A stretch of DNA of 64,000 nt from contig JANSYR010000005.1 in the NCBI GenBank assembly GCA_024742285.1, positions 248,001-312,000 on the forward strand, given 5' to 3'. Origin of the DNA: a bacterium (GTDB lineage Bacteria > Myxococcota_A > UBA9160 > UBA4427). The notes beneath the pieces were generated by a model. The model saw only the letters and a program-made list of their open reading frames with translations. It was not told where the DNA came from and did not search any database. Below, piece by piece: positions 16,251-25,961 of the stretch; the first letter of the stretch is position 1; every line of letters begins with the position of its first letter. Made by a program: the position numbers and the translations under genes.

Positions 16251-18644
16251 TTACATGAAGCTCGGGCGCGTGCCGATCACGCCCGCTGCTTCGAGTCGTT
16301 CGATCTCGTCGTCCGGCAGGCCGAGTTCGCCCTGGAGCACTTCGCGGTTGTGTTGTCCGAGGGTAGGGGGCGGTCCGCAGTGGAGCTCCCGGTCGAAGAG
16401 CGAGAACGCGGCGGGGAAGGACGGATAGCGGGTCGCGCCGGTGACCGGATGCTCCATCTTCTGGAAGAAGCGTCGCGCAGCGAGCTGCTCGTTGGGATGG
16501 AGACGGTGGCAGTTGATCGCCGCGGCCGCGGGGACGCCTTGCGCGTGCAGCGCCGAGAGACACTCGTCCAGGCTTCGCGTGCGGGCCCAGGCGGACAGGC
16601 GGGCCACGAGGGTGTCGTGCGCGGCGAAGCGCCCCGCGTGGGTCGCGAGCACCTCGGTGTGGCGCCAGTCCTCGGCCCCGAGTGCGACGCAGAGTCCCTT
16701 CCACTCCTCGTCGGTCGTGACGGAGATGGCGATGCGCTCATCCTTCTCCCGGGTCTCGAACACGCCCTGAGGTGCAGCGTGGGGCATCGTGTTGCCGTTC
16801 CGGCCGAGCACGTGACGGTGGGCGGAGGCTTCGATCACCTGTTCCGCTGCGACCGCGAGGGCGGGCTCGACGAGGGCGACCTCGACGACCTGACCGCGCC
16901 CGGTTCGCTTGCGCTCCTCGAGCGCCAGGGTCAGGGCGAAGACCGCGTGGGCGCTGCCCAGCGGATCACAGACGCCGCGCATCACCAGGGGAAGGTCTTC
17001 GTACCCCGTCACCCAGGCGAGGCCCGAGACCTGCTCGACGGTCATCGCGAAGCCCGCCCGGTCCTTCCAGGGACCGTCCAGCCCGAAGGCGGGCATCCGC
17101 ACGAAGATCGCGCGGGTGTTGAGCGCGCGAACCGTGTCCGCATCGATCCCGAAGCCCGGCATCACCCGCGCCGAGAAGTTCTCGATCACCACGTCCGCCT
17201 CGGAGATCAGCCGCTTCAGCAGGACGAGCCCGTCGTCGTGGTCGAGGCGCAGGGTCACGTCCCGCTTGCCCGGGTTCACACCGTGGAAGACCTGGGACCA
17301 CTCCCAGAGCGTGTCGTTCCGGACGGCGGTCGCGAATCGCATCCCGTCCGGCCGCTGGATGGATTCGATCTTCACGACGTCGGCGCCCAGGTCCGAGAGG
17401 ATCGAAGTCGTGTAGGGGCCCGCCCAGAAGGCGGTCAGGTCGACGACGCGCAGGCCGGTGAATGGAAGGTCGGCGTGTCCCATGCGCAGCGGTTCGGGCT
17501 CGGGCGTCTTGTCGAAGAGCGCGAGGACGTCCCGGCGATCCGCGTCGAGGGCGGGCGCAGGGCGCAGCGGCGCGGGCTCGCAGGACTCGAGCCGCCAGGG
17601 CGCGCGGGGCTGCAGGAAGCCGCCTGGCGCGCGCACGAAGACGCCGCGCCGACGCATGTGATCGATCTCCGGGAGGGTGCCGCCGTTTCCGATCGGGGTG
17701 GCCGGGATCCGAAGCAGCTCGCAGAGCTCGATCCACTCGTCGGTGGTCTTCGTCCGGAGCGCGTCGTGGATCGCGCCGTGAACGAACGCGCGATCCTCCA
17801 TCCGACCGCGCGCGTCCAGGTATCGCTCGTCGTCGCCGATGTCCTGACGACCGATCATCGAACAGAAGTCCTTCCACTGCTGGCCGGTGATCGTGCAGAT
17901 CCCGATATGACCGTCGGCGGTCGGCTCGATCGACGGGATCTCGATCGAGCGGGCCAGGTCGCCGGGAATGAACTGGCTGCTGAGGTCCCCGAAGATCGTG
18001 AGCCCCTGGATCATCACTTCGAAGAGCGACAGGTCCGCGATCTGCCCTTCGCCCGTCTGGCGCGACGACCGCCACGCGGCGAGACCCGAGATGGCCGCGA
18101 AGCTGCCGCCCAGCCACTCGCCGATCCTGCCTCCGGCGGCGACCGGTCCACGATCGGGCAGGCCGCGGTAGTCGACGGAGCCGGTCGCGGCCTGGAGCGT
18201 GAACTCGTTCGCCGGGCGCTTCGCCCAGGGACCTTCCTGGCCCCAGGGCGAGATCCGGACGACCGACAGGTGCGGGTGGGCATCGAGCCAATCCTCGGGA
18301 TCGAGCTCGCGGTGCTCGAGGCCCTCGGCGCCCCAGTCCTCGAAGACGAGGTCGACCCGGGCGGCGAGGCCGGCGATCCGGTTGCGGTCCCAGGCGTCGC
18401 GCGGATCGAGGGCGATGCTCCGCTTGCCCGCGTTCAGATACTGGAAGAGGGGCGAAGACGCACCCTCCGGGAGGTCCTGGAAGGAGGCGCTCCAGTTGCG
18501 CATCGGATCCCCGGTCGGAGGCTCGACCTTGACCACGTCCGCGCCCGCATCGACGAAGAGCTTCGTCGCGTACGGTCCCGCGATGCCGGTCGTGAGATCC
18601 AGGATCCGCAGCCCGCCGAGGGGCCGGATGTCGTCGTCGCTCAT
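16251..18644 (-). CDS. Tandem CaiB/BaiF CoA-transferase (two fused domains)
   Basis: The protein has 797 residues, twice the family length. Domain one (about 1-390) runs from GGLRILDLTTGIAGP through GADVVKVEPP and ISPWGQEGP. Domain two (about 400-790) repeats the fold: GLRVVDLTAFWAGP, GADVVKIES, NPGKRDV and VCDPLGSAHA with the catalytic-type Asp. In domain one the matching segment reads GRIGEWLGGS, so Glu or another residue stands where Asp is expected; that half may be inactive or structural. Type III CoA-transferases work as interlocked dimers, so the fusion could be a covalent heterodimer. Genes for similar fusions occur in actinobacteria. It is divergent from the SDR gene at 18741, with about 96 bases for promoters. 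Confidence 0.88.
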   Translation of the reverse strand: MSDDDIRPLGGLRILDLTTGIAGPYATKLFVDAGADVVKVEPPTGDPMRNWSASFQDLPEGASSPLFQYLNAGKRSIALDPRDAWDRNRIAGLAARVDLVFEDWGAEGLEHRELDPEDWLDAHPHLSVVRISPWGQEGPWAKRPANEFTLQAATGSVDYRGLPDRGPVAAGGRIGEWLGGSFAAISGLAAWRSSRQTGEGQIADLSLFEVMIQGLTIFGDLSSQFIPGDLARSIEIPSIEPTADGHIGICTITGQQWKDFCSMIGRQDIGDDERYLDARGRMEDRAFVHGAIHDALRTKTTDEWIELCELLRIPATPIGNGGTLPEIDHMRRRGVFVRAPGGFLQPRAPWRLESCEPAPLRPAPALDADRRDVLALFDKTPEPEPLRMGHADLPFTGLRVVDLTAFWAGPYTTSILSDLGADVVKIESIQRPDGMRFATAVRNDTLWEWSQVFHGVNPGKRDVTLRLDHDDGLVLLKRLISEADVVIENFSARVMPGFGIDADTVRALNTRAIFVRMPAFGLDGPWKDRAGFAMTVEQVSGLAWVTGYEDLPLVMRGVCDPLGSAHAVFALTLALEERKRTGRGQVVEVALVEPALAVAAEQVIEASAHRHVLGRNGNTMPHAAPQGVFETREKDERIAISVTTDEEWKGLCVALGAEDWRHTEVLATHAGRFAAHDTLVARLSAWARTRSLDECLSALHAQGVPAAAAINCHRLHPNEQLAARRFFQKMEHPVTGATRYPSFPAAFSLFDRELHCGPPPTLGQHNREVLQGELGLPDDEIERLEAAGVIGTRPSFM

Positions 18645-18740
18645 GATCGTTTTCGGACGCTCGCGGTTTCCGACCCGCCTGTCGCGGGATCGAGTGAGAA
18701 TCTAACATCACGCCTCGCTCAGGAAACGAGGAGACGGGAA

Positions 18741-19616
18741 GTGCTGACGGAGTTCGAAGGAAAGGTCGCGGTGGTGACCGGGGCGGCGAGTGGGATTGGC
18801 AAGGCGCTCTGTGTGCGCTTCGCGCAGGCGGGAATGAACGTCGTCCTCGCGGACGTGGAGAACGATGCCCTCCGCGAAGCGGGGCGCGACATCGAGCGCC
18901 GCTTCGGGGACGGGGGCGTCGAGGTCCTCACGGTCCGAACCGACGTCTCTCAGACCGATCAGGTCTCGGCCCTCGCCGAGGCGACCCTCGACCGCTTCGG
19001 CAAGGTCCACGTCCTCTGCAACAACGCCGGCGTGTTCGCGGGCGGTCGGACCTGGGACGCGATCGGAACCGACTGGGAGTGGGTCCTCGGCGTGAACGTG
19101 ATGGGTGTGCTCTACGGGATCCGTGCCTTCGTTCCGGTCATGCTCGAGCAGAACGAGCCGGCGCACGTCGTGAACACCTGCTCGATGGCCGGGCTGATCA
19201 ACATGCCGCTCTCGGGCGTCTACAACGTCAGCAAACACGCGGCCCTCTCCTTGACCGAGACGCTCTACCACGAGCTGCAGACCCTGGAGACGCCCGTCGG
19301 CGTCTCGGCGCTCTGCCCCGAGCTCATCCGGACGGGGATCGGCCGATCCGAGCGGAACCGGCCCGCCCATCTCAAGCGCGGCGACGACGACGGCTCGCCG
19401 GAGCAGGAGATGGTCGAAGCGGCGATCAAGGCGAGCATCGACACGGGCCTCGACCCGTCCGCGATGGCGGAACGGGTCTTCGAAGGCATCAAGAGCGACA
19501 CGTTCTACCTGCTCGCCGAAGAGGGCGGCAGCTGGGACCGGGCCTGTCGGATCCGTCTCGAGGACATCAAGGAGCGACGGAATCCGACGACGGGCGCGCT
19601 CTCTGGCGCGAACTGA
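18741..19616 (+). CDS. Short-chain dehydrogenase/reductase
   Basis: This 291-residue classical SDR has the cofactor glycine motif VTGAASGIGKA (12-22), NNAG on strand beta-4, the catalytic Ser in NTCSMAG and the YNVSK catalytic Tyr/Lys pair. Asp following strand beta-2 (VLADVEND) favours NAD(H). The start is GTG, preceded by GAGGAGACGGGAA; no ATG lies near. The substrate is an alcohol or ketone of unknown type. It is followed 20 bases later by the luciferase-like enzyme, so both probably belong to one oxidation pathway with the CoA-transferases nearby. Confidence 0.88.
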   Translation: MLTEFEGKVAVVTGAASGIGKALCVRFAQAGMNVVLADVENDALREAGRDIERRFGDGGVEVLTVRTDVSQTDQVSALAEATLDRFGKVHVLCNNAGVFAGGRTWDAIGTDWEWVLGVNVMGVLYGIRAFVPVMLEQNEPAHVVNTCSMAGLINMPLSGVYNVSKHAALSLTETLYHELQTLETPVGVSALCPELIRTGIGRSERNRPAHLKRGDDDGSPEQEMVEAAIKASIDTGLDPSAMAERVFEGIKSDTFYLLAEEGGSWDRACRIRLEDIKERRNPTTGALSGAN

Positions 19617-19635
19617 TCGGCGACGCCCTCTCCAC

Positions 19636-20442
19636 GTGAAGCGTTCCCTTCTCTATCAGGTCGGCGGCTCCGACGGCACGGACTTCGAGGTTCTCGCCGA
19701 GGAGGTCGCCCTGGCGGAAGAGCTGGGCGTCGACACCGTCTGGTGTTTTCCGACGAGCGGAGACGACGGTTCGTTCCGCGGGACGGCGCCGGAGATCTGG
19801 CTGGCGGGCCTGGCGGAGCGCACGTCTCGCCTGCGTCTCGGTTGGGGGCTCAGCGGGATGCTGCCTCCGGAGCGGCCGCCGATGCGGGTGGCGGAGCAGG
19901 GCGCGACCCTCGATCTGGCAAGTCGAGGACGACTCGAGGTCGCGCTGCTCCCGGAGGGCCCGCTCGAGGGCGAGTGGGACGAGGGCTACCGGATGCTCGT
20001 CGACATGTGGGATGCACCGACCTTCTCTTGGGGCTCCGAGCGCTTCGAGGTCCGTCCGATCGACGTCGTGCCGAAACCGCAGCAGAAGCCCCACCCGCCG
20101 CTCTGGCTCGTGGGCTGGTCCGACGATCACGCGCGCGCAGCCGGACGCGGAGGGCTCGCGTACCTCGACGTGTCCGGGGCGAACGACGAGGCGGTCGAGA
20201 TCCATCGCGACGCCTACGCGGAAGGACGGGCCGAAGCGAATCCCGAGGATCTCGTCTCGGTGCACGCGTTCGGCGTCCTCGGAGACGTCGAGCCCGGTGA
20301 CGACGCGGCGGAACGGCTCGGGCGCTGGGCCGAGCTCCAGGTCGACCACGCGATCCTGCGTGCGGGCCCCCTCGAAGGGGGAACCGAAGAGGCGCGCCAG
20401 CGGATTCGCGCCTTCACCGACGGCGCCGCCGACGTCCACTGA
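19636..20442 (+). CDS. LLM-class flavin-dependent oxidoreductase
   Basis: The protein has 268 residues, shorter than the usual 300-350, consistent with a compact member of the luciferase-like TIM-barrel family. Recognisable parts are the early ALAEELGVDTVW strand, TSRLRLGWGLSG, a LDLASRGRLEVAL segment (flavin-binding region in relatives) and PKPQQKPHPPLWLVG, the characteristic insertion motif. It likely uses reduced F420 or FMN supplied by a partner reductase to oxygenate or dehydrogenate a pathway intermediate. It is coupled to the SDR and convergent with the sterol-desaturase gene, 14 bases away. Confidence 0.8.
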   Translation: MKRSLLYQVGGSDGTDFEVLAEEVALAEELGVDTVWCFPTSGDDGSFRGTAPEIWLAGLAERTSRLRLGWGLSGMLPPERPPMRVAEQGATLDLASRGRLEVALLPEGPLEGEWDEGYRMLVDMWDAPTFSWGSERFEVRPIDVVPKPQQKPHPPLWLVGWSDDHARAAGRGGLAYLDVSGANDEAVEIHRDAYAEGRAEANPEDLVSVHAFGVLGDVEPGDDAAERLGRWAELQVDHAILRAGPLEGGTEEARQRIRAFTDGAADVH

Positions 20443-20456
20443 ACGCGACGACGTGC

Positions 20457-21476
20457 CTATCTTCCTGCGGACCGGCTCTCGTCGGCCGGGCGCTCCGAGA
20501 GGAGCGTCGGCCCGCCGCCCATCGCCTCGCTCTCTTCTCGGATCCGGCGCCACCGGAAGGGCGACACCAGCTGGCCCCAGTAGTCCATCGGGTAGGCCGG
20601 GAGGCCGGCGATCCCGATGTCCTCCGGAGGCTCGCGGTCCTTCGGGAGGAAGCGCGTGCCGAAGACGATGTCCCAGACGATCAGGTTCTGGCCGAAGTTC
20701 GTGTTCGACTCCTCGAGGTCGCGCGAATGATGCCAGCGATGGAGCTCGGCCATGCTGAAGATCCAGTTCAGCATGCCGAGCCGGAGTACGAGGTTCGCGT
20801 GCTGGAAGAGGCCGTGGACGGCGGACACCAGCCCGAAGAGCGCGATCACCCGGCCGTCCGCGCCGACCATGAGCAGCGGGATCATCGGCGCGAAGTTCGA
20901 GAGCGCGATGTCGACGGGGTGGAACCGTACGGCGTTCAGGAAGTAGAGCCGCGGCGCGCTGTGGTGGAGCGCGTGGAAACGCCAGAGCCAGTCGACCTCG
21001 TGGGTCAGGCGGTGGACCCAGTACATGAAGAACTCGCCGAAGACGAGGGCGAGGGCGAGCTGGCCCCAGAGGTTCCATTCGGTCGGCCAGAGCGTGAAGC
21101 CGATCCGTTCGGAGAGCCAGACGCCCGCGGCGATCGCTGCGATCCGGACGGGAATCTCGAGGAGCCGGGTCGTAAGGAGGCCAGAGACGATCAGATGGCC
21201 GAGATCGACGCGGAGATCCCCGTCGGAGTGGAGCCATCGCTCCTGCCAGAAGAAGAGCCGCTCGAGACCCATGATCACGAAGTAGGCGCCGATCGTAGGC
21301 GGTCCGATCGCGACCGTCGGTGCGACGCCGGACTCGATCTGATGGATCGCCCAGGCGGTCACGCCACCCAGGAAGAGCGGAAAGAGCGCCCGCGCCAGGA
21401 TCCATTCGAGCGCGCCCATCACGCCCGGTCGCGTGCCCTCGCTGGTGGTCGTCTGGTCCGCGACGTGCGTCGACAT
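20457..21476 (-). CDS. Sterol desaturase/fatty acid hydroxylase family membrane protein
   Basis: This 339-residue integral membrane protein has about four to five helices and the three diiron histidine boxes: HRLTH (155-159), HALHH (168-172) and HRWHH (246-250), plus an extra histidine at H221. Such enzymes use O2 and a reductant to hydroxylate or desaturate lipids, sterols or carotenoids. Box spacing and the HPVDI segment fit the bacterial branch found next to lipid genes. A GGAGAG ribosome site lies upstream of ATG 21476. It is transcribed in the same direction as the autotransporter, 66 bases downstream of that gene. Confidence 0.88.
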   Translation of the reverse strand: MSTHVADQTTTSEGTRPGVMGALEWILARALFPLFLGGVTAWAIHQIESGVAPTVAIGPPTIGAYFVIMGLERLFFWQERWLHSDGDLRVDLGHLIVSGLLTTRLLEIPVRIAAIAAGVWLSERIGFTLWPTEWNLWGQLALALVFGEFFMYWVHRLTHEVDWLWRFHALHHSAPRLYFLNAVRFHPVDIALSNFAPMIPLLMVGADGRVIALFGLVSAVHGLFQHANLVLRLGMLNWIFSMAELHRWHHSRDLEESNTNFGQNLIVWDIVFGTRFLPKDREPPEDIGIAGLPAYPMDYWGQLVSPFRWRRIREESEAMGGGPTLLSERPADESRSAGR

Positions 21477-21542
21477 GTTCGCTCTCCGGCGGTGGGGTGA
21501 AGCCGGATCGAGTCTAGGTCCGTCGTGGGTGGCACGCCCGGG

Positions 21543-24500
21543 TCAGAAACCGATCCGGATCCGCGCCGACAGATCGTGGTCGACGGTATGGCTCGCTCGA
21601 TAGACGTCGTAGCGGAGCTGGAACTGGAGGCGGTTCACGTACTTCGGCGAGAAGCTGACGCCGGTGCCGATCTCGAAGCCACCCGCGTCCTCCTTGGCTT
21701 CGACCGTGAAGGGCGCGACGCCGGACGGCCCTCCGACCAGGGAGGCTCGGACATCACGCTGATTCCCGGAGTGCGTCTGGCGCCAGCGCAGATCGAGGGT
21801 CGGGCGCCAGACGCCGGTCGCCCATTCGAGATAGCGATGGAGGTAGCGGCGGTACTCGTAGGCCGTTCCCAGCCGGAGCCCGGTCCGCGTCGTCAGCACG
21901 TCGTCGTCGCGGCTTCGGATTCGCGCATTGAAGGGCGCTGCGCCCGACTCGGTGAGCCCGTCCGTCTCGACCCGCGCCCAGTCGACCGCGGCGATCGGTT
22001 CGACCGTGATCGGGCCGACGTCGAAGAGGAGGCCGACCTCTGCCGCGAGCAGGAGCCGACTGCTGTCGAATTCGTCCTCGGCGTTCAGCGCCTGCGAGAC
22101 GGAGCCCGTCCCCGTGCCCTCGGAATACGTGATCGATCGCGTCGAGTCGTGTCGGGTGTGCGCCCAGGTCGCGACGGTCTGCACGCGAAGCGGCCCGTGA
22201 CTCCAGCCCGCGTAGCCCGAGACCTCTGCGAGCGTCAGGTCGGCCTCTCCGAATCGTTCGTAGTCGACGGTTCCGTGTTGGGTCGAGACCGCGAGCGTGA
22301 AGTCGAATCCAGCCATCGAGGGAGCGTCCACGCCGAAGACGACGCCTCCGAGGAACGCGTCGTACTCCGGTCGTCCGGAGAACGCCTCGCGCGTTCGCTG
22401 GGCACCGATTCCGGAGACCCACGGCGCCCAGGCGTGTGCGTGACACTCGAGCGGCGTATCCGTCCCTTGCCACGGGTCGAGCTCGCCCGGGTTGCATTCG
22501 CGCGGACGCTCCATGAGCAGCCGCGCGACGCGCCGCCCGCCTTCGATCACGAGGGCGGACTGGGCGTCGTAGCTCTCCGGGGAGAGGGCACCGAGGATCC
22601 GGCTCACGCTGCCGTTCGAGCCCGCGATGAGGTTCAGCTCCGTCTGCAGCTCGCTGGAGGTGCCCGCATCCCCATCGATCGCATCGAGGTAGGCGCCGAT
22701 CGCCTGATTGTTGGCGCCGAATGCGACGAGGGGATCGCCGAACGTGCCGACCCGGGTGATGACGAGGTCGAGGCCCGTCGGCGTGTCGACGGTCGAGTAG
22801 GCGATGAGGCCGACCGGGTCCGGGAGCTCGATCGAGTCGAACGCACCGGCGGCGGAGGCCGCCTCGACGACGCCGTAGGTGCCTTCGTCGAGGCCCGACG
22901 CGACGACGACTTCGAGGTCGCCGCCGAGCGTGGCCGCCCCGTCGGCTCGAATCGGGACCGCGACGCCGTCGACGAGGACTCTCACCGCACCGCCGGGTTC
23001 GATGAGCAGGTCTCCTCCGAGCACCGCCGGCTGGGATTCGCCGATGGCGAGCAGGCGGGAGCCGGAAAGCACCTCGAGATCGCCCGTGAACGCGCCGCCT
23101 TCGGTGACGAACCAACCGATGGACGTGTTCTCGCCCATGACCAGGGCGCTGCCTTCGAGCTGGACGCGTTCGAAATTCGCGAGCCTCGACAGGTCGAAGG
23201 TATTGCTCAGGGCTCCGGGAGTCGAGCCGTCGTCGAACGCGAGAACGAAGGTGTCGTCGGCCCCGTCGCCGCCGTCGATCGTGACGCCGTCGCCGATGCT
23301 CGCACTCGTCGCGAAGCGGAAGGTGTCGTCGTCCGCGCCGAGGTCGATCGTGCCCGTCATGTCGCCCGTGAGGTCGATGAAGTCTTCGCCCCCGAGCAGG
23401 AAGACGTCGCCGATGATCTCGCCGGCGTTGTCGATGACCTCGACGCCAGCGGTCCCCAGGATGGCGATCCCGCGGTTCGCCGTGCCCGCGTTCGTCGGGT
23501 CCGCCGAGATCACGCCGCGCGACGTGTTGAAAATGCGGTTCTCGAACGTGCCGGAGAAGCTGCGGAACTCGACCAGGGGGCCTGCGTCCTCGTCTCCGCT
23601 CACGGTTCCGGCGTTGCCGAAGCTGAAGTAGTCCGCGACGGTGTCGTCTGCCCCGTCGAGGATTTCGTTTCCGCCGAGCGAGACGCCGACCGAGTCGGTT
23701 CCCGTCACCGAGATCGTCGCGCCGCTTTCGTTGATGACGAAGCTGTCGTTGTCGACGTTCGCATCGTCGCCGACGCAGACGCCGAACGCGTTCGCGCCGG
23801 AGACGTCGATGCTCCCGCGATTGACGACGTCGTTGGCGATGTTCGTGATCTCATTGGTGGTCCCATCCCGTGTGACCGTGATCCAACCGTCGCCGAGCTC
23901 CATGCCGATCGAGCCGTCGCCGGTGACCTCGAGGTCGCCAACGTTGGTGTGGTTCGCCTCGGCGTCGGGATCGGACTTGTCGCCGGCGAGGAGGCCGCGG
24001 CCGTCGATTCCGTTCAGCTGGGTGTTCCCGAGAATCGTGCCCGTGTTGTCGCCCACGGCGATCGCGGTGGCGCGATCGCCGTTGATGGTGATCGTCCCAT
24101 TCACGCCGAGACTCGGATCGCCGCCGATCACGCCGTTCGGCAGCGCGCCCCCTGTATTCTCGTTGACCTGGATCGCGAAGGCATCGTCGGCATCGACCAC
24201 GATCGTTCCCAGGTTGGTGATGACGTTGTCGTCCACGCCGCGGATGCCGACGCCGCCGTCCGCGCCCGTCTCTACGGTGATCGTCGCCCCTTCGCTGTTG
24301 ATCACTTCGTAGTTGTTGCGGACGTCGATTCCGACCGCTCCGTCCTGCCCGACGTTGATCATGCCATTGTGGGTGATCTCGCCGAGCACCGGTGCGGGAG
24401 GTCCGTCGGTCTCGGTGTTGTCGCGCATCCGGACGCCGGCGCCGTTCACGACACCTACGTTGATCGTGCCGTCGAGCGTCACGATGTTGTCGTCCTGGCC

Positions 24501-24902
24501 CAGCAGGCCGACGCCGTCGACGTCCACGACGTCGAGCGTCGAGTCCGCGCCGAGGACGATCGTGTTGCCGTCCCCGACAACGATGCCGGCGTCTTCCGCG
24601 CCGCTGTCGTCGATCACGACGGTGCCGCTCGTCGTGATCGTCACGTCCGTGTTGCCCGAAGCGTCGAAGCCCGTCTCGTCCGTGCCGGTGCACGTGACGC
24701 TCCCCCCGTCGGCGAGGGGCGGGGTGTCGGGATCGCAGGCGGCCTCCGCGCGTGGGGCGAGAAGCCAGAACGCGCTCGCGAGGGCCAGCCCCAGAAGGAG
24801 CGGTCTCGTGACCGCCGAAGCGCGGCCGGAGGACGGAGGCCGCTCCGGCGATGCGGGCTCGCGGCACGCGCCGTCGCGGTCGAGGGGGGGCTTCTGCGTC
24901 AT
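21543..24902 (-). CDS. Autotransporter with beta-helical passenger
   Basis: This type Va secretion protein has about 1,119 residues. After an extended signal region (hydrophobic near residues 35-55, cleavage after PRAEA) the passenger (about 60-830) is built of repeating GTI/GxI/GVG strands rich in Asp, Asn, Gly and Thr, as expected for a right-handed beta-helix. The last 280 or so residues, beginning near HAHAWAPWVSG, form a 12-strand translocator ending in IRIGF. Tandem Asp-rich runs (DDDT, DGGDGADD) may bind calcium. No protease triad or RGD is evident, so adhesion is more likely than enzymatic activity. I prefer ATG 24902, with AGGA upstream, over GTG 24926. It is divergent from the MaoC gene. 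Confidence 0.85.
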   Translation of the reverse strand: MTQKPPLDRDGACREPASPERPPSSGRASAVTRPLLLGLALASAFWLLAPRAEAACDPDTPPLADGGSVTCTGTDETGFDASGNTDVTITTSGTVVIDDSGAEDAGIVVGDGNTIVLGADSTLDVVDVDGVGLLGQDDNIVTLDGTINVGVVNGAGVRMRDNTETDGPPAPVLGEITHNGMINVGQDGAVGIDVRNNYEVINSEGATITVETGADGGVGIRGVDDNVITNLGTIVVDADDAFAIQVNENTGGALPNGVIGGDPSLGVNGTITINGDRATAIAVGDNTGTILGNTQLNGIDGRGLLAGDKSDPDAEANHTNVGDLEVTGDGSIGMELGDGWITVTRDGTTNEITNIANDVVNRGSIDVSGANAFGVCVGDDANVDNDSFVINESGATISVTGTDSVGVSLGGNEILDGADDTVADYFSFGNAGTVSGDEDAGPLVEFRSFSGTFENRIFNTSRGVISADPTNAGTANRGIAILGTAGVEVIDNAGEIIGDVFLLGGEDFIDLTGDMTGTIDLGADDDTFRFATSASIGDGVTIDGGDGADDTFVLAFDDGSTPGALSNTFDLSRLANFERVQLEGSALVMGENTSIGWFVTEGGAFTGDLEVLSGSRLLAIGESQPAVLGGDLLIEPGGAVRVLVDGVAVPIRADGAATLGGDLEVVVASGLDEGTYGVVEAASAAGAFDSIELPDPVGLIAYSTVDTPTGLDLVITRVGTFGDPLVAFGANNQAIGAYLDAIDGDAGTSSELQTELNLIAGSNGSVSRILGALSPESYDAQSALVIEGGRRVARLLMERPRECNPGELDPWQGTDTPLECHAHAWAPWVSGIGAQRTREAFSGRPEYDAFLGGVVFGVDAPSMAGFDFTLAVSTQHGTVDYERFGEADLTLAEVSGYAGWSHGPLRVQTVATWAHTRHDSTRSITYSEGTGTGSVSQALNAEDEFDSSRLLLAAEVGLLFDVGPITVEPIAAVDWARVETDGLTESGAAPFNARIRSRDDDVLTTRTGLRLGTAYEYRRYLHRYLEWATGVWRPTLDLRWRQTHSGNQRDVRASLVGGPSGVAPFTVEAKEDAGGFEIGTGVSFSPKYVNRLQFQLRYDVYRASHTVDHDLSARIRIGF

Positions 24903-25124
24903 GGGGTTCCTGGGCTCGGACGGCACGACTCCGCGATGTGCGCGGCAATCGACAAAGAAGGAGGCGTATAGTACCTCTAGTGGCCGCCCGCAGGTGCGCG
25001 GTGACGACCCCCGGCACGCTCTTCACGCAAGACACGAAGAGGTGCGCAGCCGAGGGGAGACCCGTTCGCATCCCGTGCGCAGGCCTCCTGCTCGCGTACG
25101 CAGTCCATCGGAAAGGAAACGACC

Positions 25125-25961
25125 ATGACTCTCGACCCGAGTGCCGTCGGCGCCAAGGGCGACCCCCAGCGCCGCAGCTGGACCTCCAAGGACTCCCTTC
25201 TCTACGCCGTCGGCGTCGGCGCGGGTCTCGACGAGCTCCAGTTCACGACCGAGAACACGAAGGACACGCCGCAGCGCGTCCTCCCGACCCAGGCGGTGAT
25301 CCTCGGTGGCGGTGGGATCCCGATCGGCAAGATCGGTGAGTTCAACCCCGCGCTCATGGTCCACGGCTACGAAGGCATCGAGCTCTACGACGAGATCCCG
25401 CCGGAGGGCGAGATCGAGAGCGTCGGCGAAGTGACCGGCATCTGGGACAAGGGCAAGGCGGCCGTGGCGGAGTTCGAGTCCACGTCGACGCTCGTGTCGA
25501 CGGGCAAGCCGCTCTTCAAGGTCAAGATGTCGATGTTCTGCCGCGGCGCAGGCGACTTCGGCGGCGACCGTGGCCCGACGCCGACCTTCGAGCTCCCGGA
25601 CCGCGCCGCGGACCACCAGGTGACGTACAAGACCCGCGAGGACCAGGCGCTCACCTACCGCCTCTCCGGCGACCGCAACCCACTCCACTCGGACCCGTCC
25701 TTCGCGGCGATGGGCGGCTTCGAACGGCCGATCCTCCATGGTCTCTGCACCTACGGCTTCACCGGTCGCGCGCTCCTCCACACCCTCTGCGACAGCGACC
25801 CGTCCCGCTTCAAGAGCATGGACGGCCGCTTCAGCAAGCCGGTCCTGCCCGGCGACGAGCTGACGATCTCCATGTGGGTCGACGGGAAGCAGGCGCTCTT
25901 CCAGACGAAGAACCAGAACGGCGACGTGGTCCTCGACCAGGGAGAGTGTTCCTTCTCCTAG
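25125..25961 (+). CDS. MaoC-like 2-enoyl-CoA hydratase (double hot-dog)
   Basis: The protein has 278 residues in two hot-dog halves, the size of hydratase-2 proteins such as the C-terminal part of human MFE-2 and Mycobacterium ChsH/HtdY. The catalytic hydratase-2 motif lies at about 178-210: YRLSGDRNPLHSDPSFA with Asp and His, followed by PILHGLCTYG. It adds water to trans-2-enoyl-CoA to give the (R)-3-hydroxyacyl-CoA, a step of beta-oxidation of long or branched acyl chains including sterol side chains. A GGAAAGGAAACG ribosome site precedes the ATG. It is divergent from the autotransporter and is followed by a likely terminator at 26057-26087. Confidence 0.9.
   Translation: MTLDPSAVGAKGDPQRRSWTSKDSLLYAVGVGAGLDELQFTTENTKDTPQRVLPTQAVILGGGGIPIGKIGEFNPALMVHGYEGIELYDEIPPEGEIESVGEVTGIWDKGKAAVAEFESTSTLVSTGKPLFKVKMSMFCRGAGDFGGDRGPTPTFELPDRAADHQVTYKTREDQALTYRLSGDRNPLHSDPSFAAMGGFERPILHGLCTYGFTGRALLHTLCDSDPSRFKSMDGRFSKPVLPGDELTISMWVDGKQALFQTKNQNGDVVLDQGECSFS

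Noticed and set aside
21525-24971. Very long plus-strand frame antisense to the autotransporter
   Set aside because: It is the complement of a gene with clear signal peptide, passenger and barrel; the antisense protein is Asp/Val/Arg-rich and lacks motifs.
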